The position numbers were made by a program, and so were the translations under genes. A DNA stretch of 64,000 bases, taken from Pelecanus crispus (taxonomy: Eukaryota; Chordata; Aves; Pelecaniformes; Pelecanidae). This document shows, one piece after another, positions 11,320 to 23,648 of this stretch (its first letter is position 1; each line of letters starts with the position of its first letter). The notes under the pieces were generated by a model. It saw only the letters and a list, made by a program, of their open reading frames with translations. It did no database searches and had not been told where the DNA came from. The stretch is from contig NC_134643.1 in assembly GCF_030463565.1 (NCBI RefSeq), positions 123,982,309-124,046,308 of the forward strand, in the 5' to 3' direction.

Positions 11320-12713
11320 GTAGAGCTATCTGAATTGATAGCTAAAGCAGATATTTGTAACTAACATGCATTGCTGGACTTGCTGGTTTATGTTTTGTCC
11401 AGCTTGAGTTATAAGAATACTGGTATTTCACCTTTCTGTGGGACAGTGACCCACTTAGTACAGTACTGCAGTGTTTCGTTTTGTGCATTGCAAAGGATCC
11501 TTTGAATTCAAACTTACACTTCTAAATACTAATTGTAAAGCTCGGCTGATAGGTATTTTTAATTTTTTTTTAAAACAGTGTATTTCAATGTAAACTACTC
11601 TTTCTGTTGAAAACTGGTAGGCTAGGTATATTATTTTAGCGTTACTGGCATACCTGGTCTGGGGTCTTAGTCTTCAGATGCAATTAATCACAAGAGTATT
11701 CATCTGTATTTCATACCATAACTATTCAGGTGACATCCACATTTGTTTATATGGTTGCTTAGCTTATTTTTGCTCTGCCTTGCAATCTGATTGGAGCTGT
11801 AAGCTTAATGTGGCTTCCACTGCTTCCATCTGGAAATCATTTCCATATCATGATACCTGTCAGAATGCTCTGCTTGGTATTTCATCTTCCCTAATAGGAT
11901 TTTTTCTTTCCTTTAGATCTAGTTGTCTCTTGCCACTGTGATTTCCTACTTTGTTTATTCTGTTACTTACTACTTTGTTGTCAAGTTTATACAGCACTAG
12001 GTTTTTAACCTCTTTCTATAAATGGACACCATCATTCATATAATGAATTACTATCTTTAACACTGTGACAGTCAGAACTGTAGATTCCTGGTTTTTGTGA
12101 TCCCTGTTTCAGTCTCCGAGGGGCCGTCCCCACATAACACCGATACTTAAGACATTGAAAACTAGTCTCACACTGTTTATAGAAAATGGGTTAATGTTTT
12201 GTTCTCAGTCATGCACTAGCCTCTGCTCCAAGATGGCACGTGCCCAGCGCTATTTCTGTTTTTTCTTTACTGCTTTGTAAGGTGATGCATTGCGTGGACA
12301 TAATTCTTTCAAGGGTGCTCTTTAGTCCAGCTTTGACTTAAATGTTATTTTTAATTGACCAGCTGAAGTGTTTGTACTTCAGATGGACCCTGAGTTCATA
12401 TTCCAGCTGTGAACATGGTGTAGGTGTCATCTTCTGAGGTCACATTTTGCTCAGTGCCTTCTGTTAAGGATCTTATCCACTCTAAGGTCTATCATTCTGC
12501 TTGTACTGTCTTGATGAGATAGCATTATGGAAAAATGCCCTATCTGCATCTTTCGACCTCGCAGCAGTAAGAAGAGGGAGCTGAACTCATGGAAGTAACT
12601 GTAAACTCAGGGAACCATGGAATTCTTCATTTGCGGTGTCCGAGCCCTGTGCCCATCAATGCATTTGGTACCAGTGTATGTCAATGTGCCAGTGGCCAGT
12701 ACCCTGAAAAACC

Positions 12714-12772
12714 AAAAAAGAGCACAGTCGCACAAAACATTTCCCCAGGCTCTGGGCTGACAGAGGGGACTG
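12714..12772 (+). pseudogene. CHAF1B: Fragment copied from CHAF1B exon f
   Basis: This segment aligns with CHAF1B 5818-5877 on the same strand at roughly 85% identity by eye, with small indels. Shared blocks include CAGTCGCACAAA, CATTT, and GGCTGACAGAGGGGACT. The translated core ISPGSGLTEGT corresponds to [11 protein letters not shown] in the gene. The source exon is conserved in human p60 at this place, so the intergenic copy is the derived one. Similarity may extend weakly left to about 12670. On the right it runs straight into a CR1 3' tail. It is non-functional; a chimeric retrocopy is the best explanation, and segmental duplication of an exon piece is the alternative. Confidence 0.65.
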
Positions 12773-12847
12773 CTCGTGCGGGGAGGCTGGACCAGATGAC
12801 CTCCAGAGGTCCCGTCCAACCTCACCCATTGTGTGGTTCTGTGAATG
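12773..12847 (+). mobile_element. CR1 LINE 3' tail fragment
   Basis: GGGGAGGCTGGACCAGATGA, then CCTCCAGAGGTCCC and TCCAACCTCA...GTGGTTCTGTGAA is the standard CR1 3' UTR end in plus orientation. Its left edge abuts the CHAF1B-like fragment. Confidence 0.8.
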
Positions 12848-14846
12848 CTGCTGTTTCCAGTTTGGCATGGCTTGAATGAGCCAGTGATTTAGCGCTTAAG
12901 ATGGAGAAGTTACTTACCAGTCACGGGCAGTCACTGAGATACATGGTCTTCACCTGCCATTTCTTCCCATCTTCTTCAGAATCCCATGGATTTTGCATAG
13001 GCGCATCAAACATAATGAAAGGTGGGGAGTGAGTACATCCACTATGGCTATTGCGCAGATAGTGTCTTCTGCATTGTCTGATAGCGTAAATATCTATGTG
13101 GACTATATATCTCAGACAGTTCAAGTTACAGGCAGGTGATCCTTTTTCAGATTGGTTTTCTTACCTCTTACATGTACTTACTTCTCTGTCTTGATCGTAG
13201 ATCTTTTAAAATGTCATTATGTCCCAATTCCTCATACTTATTTAAAGATATGTGTCTGTATGTACGTGTAATCATTTTTCCATCTCAGAAAAATGGTTGG
13301 TTTGTTACCTTAAACCATGTGCCTTTTCTCATAAGTTCAGTGAAGGGCTGAAGAAGCCCGCGCTGCAGAAGCGCAAACCGTGAGACTTTTGTGTAAAAAC
13401 AAAGTGCCGAGCGACCACTGGATGTCACTCTTCTAACAGCATTCCTCCTCCCCGGGGCTGTGGGGGAAAAACACCACTGGTATAGCAGGAAGGGGAAAGA
13501 AAACACATTTTTCTTTTTAAAAACAAGTTGTAGGTGAATCTACACAGCAACTGTATGTTAGCACCAAATACAATGTTTTTATTGTTTCTACAAATTTCCT
13601 TCTAAGAAGGCAGGGTTTATTTTCACTTAAATGACATTTTATAATTGACTAAGGAAAGTAAGTCCATACCATGATAGCCTTTCCCTGTTGGGGGATGTAA
13701 AATCATAAACCTGAACTTTCCAAGAATGTCTTAAGCATCATTTCTGTTAAAAAGCTCTTTGAAGAGGGCATGGGAGGGAGCTGGAAGGCATGTGGACCAT
13801 CTGGTTAGCATACGCTCCAGCTTCAGCCCACTTTCCATTGTCTTGCCATGAGTTCCCAAGTTGTGATACGCAGGTTGCTACAGGTACACAAAGTATTTCA
13901 ACATCCAGGAACTTCTGCTGCTAGCACTCACCGCTCTGGGTGGGAGCTGGCAAAAAAGAAGAGAAAAATGTTTGCGTGCCCCACCCATAAGTCAAAAAGC
14001 AGTTAGTCATGTGAGTCCATATAACAATACCATCTTATCTGTCCGAATCTGTTTTAAAGGTTGTGTTGCCATGTTATTTGTCTTTCAGTCCATTAAAAGG
14101 AAATTAAAAAGATGAGGGCAGTCACAGAAAACTGCTGGTGTCTAGGAGGGAGTGGCTGTGGAGGGTGACAAGTGTAAGGATAATATGCAAGCAATCCTCA
14201 CTCATGAAATGTGTTCTGTGTGCAAGAGCAAAAAGATGTACAACTCCTTACTTATGTGTCATTTTTTATTCCTGCCTGGAAAGACACTGCTAGCTGCTTC
14301 CACCATGTGTCAGGCTAGTGCTGCCCAGTCAATGATCTGTCTTTTCCATTGATGACTTATTGCTAGTTAAGATCATGAGGATCTCTTGCTCCTCAACAAA
14401 AACATATGTGGACGTACCGCCTTAAAAAACAAATACTGCTGTGAGCCACTGAACTAGTGAGGCCTTGTTTCATATAGATATGTAGCTAATTGCACTAGGG
14501 GTTTCAAATAGGTTTTGCTACTTTTTAGATGGAGGATTCATGACTGTCTTGCTCCTGGAAAGACTTTCTGGTGTGTAATAATGGTTAATTTTTACACAGC
14601 TAGACATCATGCTCCTGTGCTAGTGATGTTTTAATTTTTCTTCTGTCCAACTACCTATATTAATACATCTTGTAATTACTTAACTACTGCCTTTTTGTCA
14701 AAATTTGGTTGGTAGTTGCCTATAGATTCAAAACAGAATCTCTGTGTTGTGTATGGCACATTCTCTGTGTTTACATAACCTCCATTTCTTATAAAGGAAA
14801 ACAGACTTACCAAGTAACTATATTGTATATGTGTTTTCTGCTATAG

Positions 14847-14903
14847 CAGTTGCAGGATCACGAAGAAGAGGCAGACTGGAGTTACATGATGATGCAAGGT
14901 GTC
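14847..14903 (+). other. Exon-like 57 bp segment
   Basis: It is bounded by TTTTCTGCTATAG and a strong donor, GTAAGT at 14904-14909. Read in phase 1 it encodes AVAGSRRRGRLELHDDARC; phase 0 is also open. Length and phase (1-1) would allow splicing after CHAF1B exon g. No homology was recognised, so it is a candidate only. Confidence 0.17.
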
Positions 14904-15140
14904 GTAAGTTACACAATAACAGGATTTGCTATATGAAACCTGTCCACTTTTCACACCACTCTTAGTGCTACGATAAATGATTTTTCTATTGCAGTTCAAA
15001 GATCATTGCTACATGGCAGTAGCAGATTTCATTGTGGAATTTATGTAGACAAATCGGTATTACAAGCACATATGAAACTGGAGGGCGGTCATTCCCAAAC
15101 ATACCATACAAGGGCCAGATTTTCAGAAGCACTTAGAGCT

Positions 15141-15212
15141 TGTGGAAGGGTTGGAGTAGATGAACTTTAAAGGTCCGTGCCAACCCAAACCATACTAGGA
15201 TTCTATGATAAG
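15141..15212 (+). mobile_element. CR1 LINE 3' tail fragment
   Basis: GGGTTGGAGTAGATGAACTT, AAAGGTCCGTGCCAACCC and ATTCTATGATA form a diverged CR1 3' end in plus orientation. Confidence 0.75.
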
Positions 15213-16122
15213 TAGAGGCTGCGGACTGATGTGTTGAGCAGTACTGTTTTATCAGTATAAAAGCTCCTACAAACAGAAGGTACAGCTTTTTAATGTGAAG
15301 AATTATATGGAAACAGTGGTTGTTTTACCAGTCTACTTCTAACTCACCTCATAGATCAATGAATATCTCTCACAAACTGAATCTCCCTTCCGCTTCTGAC
15401 CATATAATGATTTTTGCAAACATACAAGTATGTCTGGGCAAATATAGGAGATGTGCTACTCCAAATCTTGTTTGACAGATGAGGAACACCATCAAGTACC
15501 TTCTCCAAACTTTAAGCTCCTGTTTGGCCAGTGTGAAAATATCCACAAGGCATTGAGGCTACCGGCTGGACTCATCCCTCTGCATTTCCCTGGGATGAGG
15601 ATAAAGGTCTTAGAACAACAGGCAGAAAGACATTTGTAGCAGCACCATATCTGTAAGTGCTCCTTGTGCACTCTGAATCCCAAAAGGAAATCATGGTCAG
15701 GCAGATGTGAGACAGTGCTCCTACCCAGCGATACCTCCTGATTTTCTCTTTGCCACGTGAGAGGTGGGAAAGGGCCTTAGTTGCTGAAAAGGTGTAGGTA
15801 GAAATGGAGATGGCTGGGAGAGGAAAAGTCACCAGTATGGATTAAGTTTTTGAGCTGGGATGTAGAGAGATACTTGACGGTTTGTAACTAAAGGAGAAGA
15901 AACTGGCATTTGGGAAAAAGAAGTGGATGGGAAGCTGAGATTGCAGAAAGCCTGATTCACAGTCGGTGGCCGGGAGGGAGTTCGGTATCGTTGGGAGTTC
16001 CTGTGCAGGACTCTCAGACCAGTGACTATCCTTCTTACCCAGGAGCACCTAGTTTTCCAGGTTGGGTTATAGTGGTATTACTGCTTTTTTTTTCTTTCCC
16101 CTCCCCTCTGGAATGGGAAGGC

Positions 16123-16144
16123 TTTTTTTTTTTTTTTTTTTTTT
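16123..16144. repeat. T homopolymer
   Basis: A run of about 22 T follows other T-rich blocks from 16084. No retroelement body was recognised next to it. Confidence 0.9.
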
Positions 16145-16347
16145 GGCCACAAAACTCGTGGTTTTGCAGTCTCCTGCCAGCAGGTGACAGCATTCCCCAA
16201 AACTAAACAAACCAGGCAGAAACTCACCTCTACTCCAGACTTATATCTACTTAAAGACATTTCTCAATATCTTTATATCTATCTTTCTTTTTTTTTTTTC
16301 CTAAAAAGTGATTATTTTTGGTTCCTTTCCACCTGGTGAAGAAGAAA

Positions 16348-16391
16348 ACTTGAGAGTAGGCTTCTACAAACTTGAGAATAGGCTTCTACAG
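16348..16391. repeat. Tandem duplication, 2 copies of 22 bp
   Basis: ACTTGAGAGTAGGCTTCTAC is repeated directly as ACTTGAGAATAGGCTTCTAC, each followed by two bases, with one substitution in the core. Confidence 0.88.
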
Positions 16392-19026
16392 GAAAGAGTT
16401 CTTTCAGGAGGAAAATGCAACAGGCTGACTTCAATCAAGAGGTGTCCTCCATGCTGCCAGCTGTGAAACAGAGCACAGCCCCTCCTACTCCACTCAGCAG
16501 CAGCATGTCAGGCAAGTCTGAAGGCTTTTCCGGCAGGAGCTGGCACTGCAGACTCTCCAAGCAATTGACCTTTGATTAGCCAGCGTCCTGGGTTGAGGTG
16601 ACACATACCCCCAGGTTGCAGGAGCATGAAAGACTTGCTGTACACACATCAAGCAGAACCTCTGGCTGTGGGAGCAACCAGCTAAAGGTCCTAGCAGTCT
16701 TAACGGAGAGACTGACATGAATTTTGGTACTGGGAAAAGTCTACCAGGCAAAGAGCATTCAAGGTGCAAGACGGTACTACATTCACCAGGTACTTCTGCC
16801 CGCTCGCCGCCTTTTTCCAGACAAGCCTGCTCAGGACATCTCTCAGCCTTTCTTTGGCAGCACTTACGCTGCCAATAAGCTCTGAAGCAAAATCCCCACA
16901 TTTGGTACCAATTATCATTTTCTCTGACTAGCCCAGAGCCCCACACAGCAGGCCTGTTCTTCCTCACGTGCAGGGTTTTGGGGCATTGCCATTTTCTCAA
17001 TGCTGTTTTTTCGGGGAGCTGGCAGAGCTGCTAGTTGCAGAGAGAGGGCTTGTATGTGCTTAGGTTGCCCTGACCTGGCTGCTCAGGCCTTTACTGAGTG
17101 GTCTTTTCTCTGCCACTGCGCTTTCTGCTCTCCTTCCTCCCTCTTCCATGCATGAGAAGGTCTTCCATGCGGTCTAAGAATCTTTCTGCGACCTGTTGAG
17201 CCTCCCGCCGGTGTGACCTGTCCCTGCCTGCCCTGCTGCCCGAGTGCTCCGGTGCCCGGGCTGCAGGTGCTCAAACACCAGCAGAAGAGCTGGAATGTGC
17301 AAATGGGGAGCAGTTAAGTTTTTCTCCTGCTGGTTCCCTTTCATGTCTGCCAAACCAGCGTACTCTGCTGTTTTTCTTGAGCCTGACAGCCGCTTTCAGC
17401 CAAGTGATATTGCTGAGAATCCGGCTGCTTATTCCCTCAGCTGAAAACCCCAGAAAGCCATGGCCCTGAGGCCTCTTGGCCTGCAACCCGAGAGGGTTTG
17501 CCTCTTAGAGCATGAATAATTAAAAAGGTTCACAGATTTCTTTCTGTCTGGAAACTGGTCATAAATCGGGGCTTGTCCAGGGACTGTGAAAACCTGATCC
17601 TGGTGCTCTTGAAAGGGGAAGAACCTGTTTTTGTCTTTTAACAGGGGAGCTGTTGGTATCTTTTCTGTATGGACTGATTGGTGTTTGTCTTAACTATCCA
17701 AAGTCTTCGTGTTTGGAGTTTCTTTGTGCTCCAGTTATTTAAAACTGGCTGTCTGCAGCGATGTTAAGTTCATCCCATGCATCAAGTACAGATACGCATG
17801 CATACACACTCTTGTCTGTATGGGTGTCCTTCTTTAACATTTTCCATTTAAAATGTTTTTCTTGCTATGAGTTACATTAACTGGGAAAGCTTAATTTTGA
17901 AGGGCCTTACTTCTCTGACATTCTTCCCTTGCATGATGTGATTCTTAGGCACAACAATGATGATGATAAATAATGTCAAGTTTTGTCTTGGTATAAACTT
18001 CTCCTGTGTATTTAGCCAGCAAAAGTAGATAAATAAGCTGGGCAGGCATTTTTGTTTTGATTTCAGCAAAGCTGAAATAAGGAATTCTTAAATGTTGTTT
18101 GCTAAGGGAAATGGAAATAGGCCAGATTGGAATGGGAATGGCTATGGCTATCTGTGATCTTAGCCTGTTTAATTGAACTAGTTTAAAATGGTAGTTTGAG
18201 CTAAATCACCGAGTGCTGCCTCCTGCATACCAGGAGCTGCAGGAGCCTGGTGGATGTTTTTGTTTTCCCTTTTCCTGGCACCAGTGGGGTTGCACCAGCT
18301 GGATATACTTACAAATAAATAGCAGGGCAGGAAAGAAGGTATGGATTTACTCTGCAAGTAGAAGAGAGATAATATGTTGGCTGTGTGCTCCAGTATTCTG
18401 AATTTGAGCTTTGACCCCATGAAAATGCTGCATCTCCGCTGTATGATCGATTATTACAAGAAGGCAAAGTCTGGAGCCAGCAACAAGCTAAATCAGTGTT
18501 TCTTGCTTGCATGTGCAGTAATAACACAAAACAGTCTTCTGCGGCAGTATTTTGTCTAGATGCAATGTGTGTAATTTAGAGCAGACAGTACAGTAACAGA
18601 GATGAGTTATTGGTCATGGCAATGTATCTCTTGGAATGGTGAACCCTCTGTAGTGGGAAAGTGTGTATATAAAACAATTACGCTTTGTACCTAGATAGTG
18701 GTCTTCAACAAAGAAAATTGGAGCACCTTGCAAACACCTGGTATGTATTAGTCGCTGGAGTAGGTGCTGGTAGTAAATACACTGTTGTTTCCATTTCACT
18801 CATCAGTTTCCCAGAAATAGCAAAGCAGTTTTCAAAATGGCATTGGAAGTTTTCAACAAGCTAGGAGTATTGTCAAGTGTATTCATGCTTTCTATTTCTA
18901 CAAAATTTGCAAATCTAAGTCATGTTGTTTATATTAAGTCCTGCCAGGAGCTGAGATATCTTATGTGACAGGATTTGACTTAATTTTTGGTAGATGTAAT
19001 ATAAAGAATTTTATTTTTCTAACTAG

Positions 19027-19080
19027 CTAACAAAGCAAAGTCTAACTCTTCTGACGTAGACCGCGGAAGTTCCTTTCCTG
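19027..19080 (+). other. Exon-like 54 bp segment
   Basis: A pyrimidine-rich acceptor (TTATTTTTCTAACTAG) and the donor GTACGT flank a frame reading NKAKSNSSDVDRGSSFP in phase 1-1. It joins in frame to the 14847-14903 segment. It keeps three CpGs in an AT-rich setting. There is no homology, so it is a candidate only. Confidence 0.17.
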
Positions 19081-20600
19081 GTACGTTTTTTAGTCAGTGT
19101 AGAAGGGCTTGTTGTGATACTGCAGAGAATAGAGTGGGAGAGGGGTGAGAGAGAGAGAAAATATAATAAAATTACTGAAAATAACAGATTATTATAGCAG
19201 TCATAAGATAAAGTAATTCAGGAGTTTGAACATTAACGTTTTACTTACAAGCCATTTCAAATATGAAAGGCATCTAAACTGACTGCTTGTCCTTTTTTCT
19301 ACCTTCTTGTTTTCTGCAGTAAGAGGCGATTTTCGCTTTATAGTTTCTGGTTGGATAAGTCAAGATTAATTTTGGAGTGAATTTTTAAATCTGAGCTATA
19401 AGTCCATGAGGATAAGAGTCACAGTGGAAGGGGCAATATTACCTTATCTGTTGTACACACATTCTTGCTATATAAATCATTATTGTAACAAAGGGATAAT
19501 TATATTCTATAACAGTAACAAACAGCTTCAAATATTGCCTCTTAGTTTAAACAGCAGAATTCAGATGCAGTCTGCTTTCTGGTATTTAATAAATTCAGGA
19601 GCATGCCTGAGCATTTACTCAAAGTAGCCACATGATGGCAATATTGCTAATATTTAACTTTATTAATGTAACCAGGTTGCTAGCTCTGGTTTTGATTCAG
19701 AATAAGGTATGTAATTCTACTAGAATACTGAAGTTCTCTGGATTTTAGAGGAAATGTTTCTTTCATCATTTGACCTTATATACATGATACCTGTTGTATA
19801 TATTGCCCACGTTTACATCCCTGACTTCAGGGGAAAAAAGTGAACAGGGATGCCGCTTGATCTGATGACCACGTAGTCATAATGTGCTGTACTATGTGTG
19901 TGAGTGATGCCGAGGCTTTGGAAGCGTGCATTAGCTGTACAATGTGGGAGTAACAAAAAGAAGAAAGGAAGTATGAAACAAAGATGTTTTCTCTGTAACT
20001 GAGGACACAGAGTTTGTTACAGTGCATCGTTTCTGATACGCCCCGTGGAGCAATTACTTTATGAATTGTGTCACAAAGGTGTTTTCATTCTCTGCGCTGA
20101 AGAGAAAGGTACGTACCCCCTACACTACCTGGCTGGGGGAGACCTCTGGAACCCCGCAGAGCCCACCGCAGGGTCAGGGCCTGCTTCCGACCATCCACCA
20201 GATGACTGCCAAATACAAGTGCCTTTAGAGTCCCCAGCACGAATGAGGGCAATGTAGAAAGGCTTATGGCAGAGGCTTCAGAGGAGGAATGGGAAAAAAA
20301 AAGCAGAAGACGCCTGTGGCCCGGGAAAGAGAGGTTCTTGCATGAATGGAGACATTCCTGAGAGCGCCTACCGGCACAAAGGGATGGTTACTGAAGAAAG
20401 GGGGTGGAGAAAGGCACACCGAGCCAGTAGTGGTAATGGTGGGGTGACAGCAGCAGGGATGCGTGAAGGTAAACTTGGTTCTGCCTGGAAAACCATGACA
20501 CTGAAATCAAATCTCTTTATGAGGCACTCTGTGGGTCTCAGCTCAACACAGGCAGGTTTTTAACAGGCAGGAGGAGAAAATGCTACTTTCCCCTTTTTCC

Positions 20601-20622
20601 TTTTTTTTTTTTTTTTTTTTTT
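20601..20622. repeat. T homopolymer
   Basis: A run of about 22 T lies inside a longer pyrimidine tract (20587-20635). Confidence 0.9.
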
Positions 20623-23255
20623 CTTTTTTCCCTTTTATGAGCTGCAGTGGAACCTGTAAAAGGATTGTCCCTAGCGAGAACCAAGCAATTTCTGAAATGG
20701 TACAGCTATAAAACAGGAGAACAGGATCTGGCACCAGTGAAGGAGCTCAGCCGAGTTTAAGCAAGATCTTCATTAATGTCCTTAGATTCTTGATGTGATA
20801 AATATGGGCGAGTTTTGGTGGAGGCTGGAGGAAAAATGTGTTCTTTTAGCCAAAGTAACTATCATCTTGACAAACATTTTGCTGGATTGTTATTTGAATG
20901 AATATTTAATGTAAAACATGCAACCTGCTCTAATAAGAGCACATTCATAATTTCTAGCATGCTAGTCCTGTCCAAAATTCACTTGGCTTTGCTCTGGGTA
21001 AGGGATACCTTAAGAAGGAAATGTTGGACTGCAGCTACATTTGGCTGAAGCACACAGTACAACATGAACAGCTGTGGAAGCCAGATTTACTGCAATAAGT
21101 GAGGCTGCTAAAATCCTGACATTACTTTGATTTTTTTTTTTTAATGAAAAAGTCCAATATAGGGTTTATGACTTTTCATACAGTTATTTATTTTAGGAAT
21201 AAGAGATCTGCCAAACACAGCAGGTAGTTAATACCCAATTCAGACTGCATTTAAATAGGAAAGGAGCTATTGGCTACATCCTTTGGGACTCAGTGATTAA
21301 CCTACAGGGAGCTGTAGGTGGCTTTTTCCACATGCATTCAGATGAAACGTGAGTTGATTGAATATCTTGAAGTTTAAATCAGATGTAGCAGAGAATTCAG
21401 CTCATCCTCTGCTGAAATATTCCTTTCCTTTGGACATGGAAGATAGGCCCGCTGTAGATGGCATCGAGCTGGGATACAGATTCAATCCCTGCCTCTGTCC
21501 CCGGCGTAGGGTGTGTTTCCCCTACTCAGAAATAAGTGTCGTGGTGCTCTGCCACCACCTGGTGTCTGAGCTGCACACGGGTGCTTGGTGTGAACTGCAG
21601 CTTTGGAGCGTAGTTCTCCGTTGAGTATCCCACGCCAGGCAGCAGTTGTTTGTGCTCAGCTCCAGAGGCCCCATGTTTGGCCCCTGCTGTTGACAGTCGG
21701 CTCTGGCATCTCAGGCTGATTTGGGGGATTACAGGGTTCGGTCACAAACCTGCGTCGTCCCGCACTGCAAGGGGATGGGGATAGGCGTCATTGGTTAGCG
21801 CTGAACAGGCTGGTCACTTTTAAAACCTCTCTAGTGAACTTGCCAGCATTCATCTAACTCTCCCCTTTGCTCAGTACTCGTCATAAAAAAGCAGGGATAA
21901 CGATCCTTGCATCCCTCCTGAGGGTGCTCTGAGGCTAAATCCATCAGTGCTTGTGAGACTGCCAGCGATGCGGGCCCCATAAATATCCCTGTAGATACCA
22001 CAGGACAGGATAATACCTTCCATATTCCAAGTATCTTGTAGGATTTCCTGGAGGTAATGAGTTAAATGCTGACAGTGCAGACATTGTGTACAAATGTAGC
22101 AGCCGTTGGGCATTTATTAATATAATGCAATAGACATCAGGGCGTAGATGCTAAACCTCTTGTTGGGTAGGACGCTGGAGCTATTTGCTACTGATGTGAC
22201 ATCCCATTCAACAGGGCTTCTTAGGAGCTTTTCTAACCTAAGATCACCGTTCAGTTCTTATCACAGGAGCTCATTCCTTTGTTTCTACTCTGTCAGACCC
22301 AATCAGCAAGATTTTTAATTCCTTGTCTATCCATTATAATAGTAGTTATAACTGTCAGAGAGATGGGCTGAACGAGTTTGGCAAAGTTTTAGGTCCCTTG
22401 ATGTACAGAAGTGTTTCAAAGCCCCCACAGAAATCCAGATATAAGGGTGTGGTAACAGTAAAGTTAAGACATACTATTATTAAGACGTTTAAGCTATGTT
22501 CTGTATTTTGCAGATCTTTGTTTATAAAGGGAGCGCACTACCCATGGTGTAAAAAAGTCATGATTATTAACTTGGCCATCTTTGATATCTTGAACCATCA
22601 GAAGAGAGGATATTTGTAAAGAGCACGTAAGAAACTTGTTATCCAGGCTTCCTTCAGAAACGTCATATCTGCCTATGCTGAGTTTTGATCTTAAACAAAA
22701 GCCAAAATCTGTCCAGTTCACTCTTCAGCAACTGAATTAAATCATCAGCAGGTCATTGCTAGTCTGCACTCTGTTAAAATGCAGCACTGATTAATCCATA
22801 AGTTTTTGAATAATGTTTTGTGCCCCAAAATGCCCTCAGTATCTGACTTGAAATGTTGCTTCTTTCAAGCTTCTTTTCACCCAACCGGTACTGCAAAATG
22901 CTTGCCTGCCGTGGAGGACAGGAAAAGGGAAGTTACAGTATTTAGCATGTGGAGGTAGAATGGGTACTTCATTGGTGAGGAATAAAATATCAATTCACAA
23001 AATCCAATAAATTCATAAGTTTTTGTCTTTAAAGACTTTATTATCTAGTTACTGATGTGATAACAATAATGAAACATTGCATGGGAAGATGAGTACAAAT
23101 TATCTAGGGAATGGAAGAATCAAGATACAGAATGAAGGTGGAGCACCATAGTATATTTTTCTTAGAATTGTCTGTTATTCAATATTTTAAAATGCAGTAG
23201 CAACTTCCTGCAAGCATGGAGTCAACCATGTGATTTCATCTAGGTTCGTATATTA

Positions 23256-23481
23256 CAAGAGGAAATGGGCTCAAGCTGCGTCAGGGGAGGTTTAGATTGG
23301 ATGTTAGGAAAAATTTCTTCACGGAAAGGGTAGTCAAGCATTGGAACAGGCTGCCCAGAGAGTTGGTGGAGTCACCATCCCTGGAAGCATTCAAAAAACG
23401 GGTAGACCTGGCACTCTGGGACATGGTTTAGTGGGCATGGACTGATGATCTTCGAGATCCTTTCCAATCTTAATGATTCCT
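23256..23481 (+). mobile_element. CR1 LINE 3' fragment (end of ORF2 plus 3' UTR)
   Basis: The plus-strand translation gives the CR1 C-terminal signature ([10 protein letters not shown]...[20 protein letters not shown] and [13 protein letters not shown]), then the stop and the short 3' UTR ending near CTTAATGATTCC. It belongs to the same general group as the copies at 9.1 and 61.1 kb but is inserted in the opposite orientation. Confidence 0.92.
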
Positions 23482-23552
23482 AGTTTTTACTTTCATTATA
23501 AATGATCCAGCCACCAAGCCAGGAGGCGTGGGGTGGCTACTTTACCCTTAAT

Positions 23553-23648
23553 TGGTTTAGTGGTAGACTTGGTAATGTTAGGTTAATGGTTGGACTGGAT
23601 GATCTTAAAGGTCTTTTCCAACCTAAACAATTCTATGATCCTATGATT
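23553..23648 (+). mobile_element. CR1 LINE 3' UTR fragment
   Basis: TGGTTTAGTGGTAGACTTGG, GGTTGGACTGGATGATCTTA and CAATTCTATGATCCTATGAT form a CR1 tail in plus orientation. It lies only about 70 bp after the previous fragment and in the same direction. It may be an independent insertion. Confidence 0.88.

Larger units (their letters stand above)
10541..12713. other. Intergenic, no recognised gene
   Basis: AT-rich unique-looking sequence. It contains a tandem duplication at 11275-11319 and one exon-like segment ending in an in-frame stop (11206-11276, listed separately). Nothing else was recognised. Confidence 0.6.
12848..23255. other. Intergenic stretch, no confident gene
   Basis: About 10 kb with no recognisable coding exon. 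It contains a short CR1 tail (15141-15212), homopolymer T tracts (16123-16144, 20601-20622), a 22 bp tandem duplication at 16348-16391 and two exon-like segments (14847-14903, 19027-19080). Open frames of up to about 168 codons occur, but none resembles a known family. Confidence 0.6.

Noticed and set aside
12589..12879. 96-codon plus-strand frame
   Set aside because: It spans unique sequence, the CHAF1B-derived fragment and a CR1 tail; the reading frame is incidental and the product would be a chimera of non-coding pieces.
16494..17000. 168-codon cysteine-rich minus-strand frame
   Set aside because: No recognisable domain, no splice or promoter context, and overlapping frames of similar quality exist; chance in GC-richer DNA is sufficient.
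20941..21006. Exon-like segment between TTTCTAG and GTAAGG
   Set aside because: Phase does not match the other candidates and no homology was recognised.
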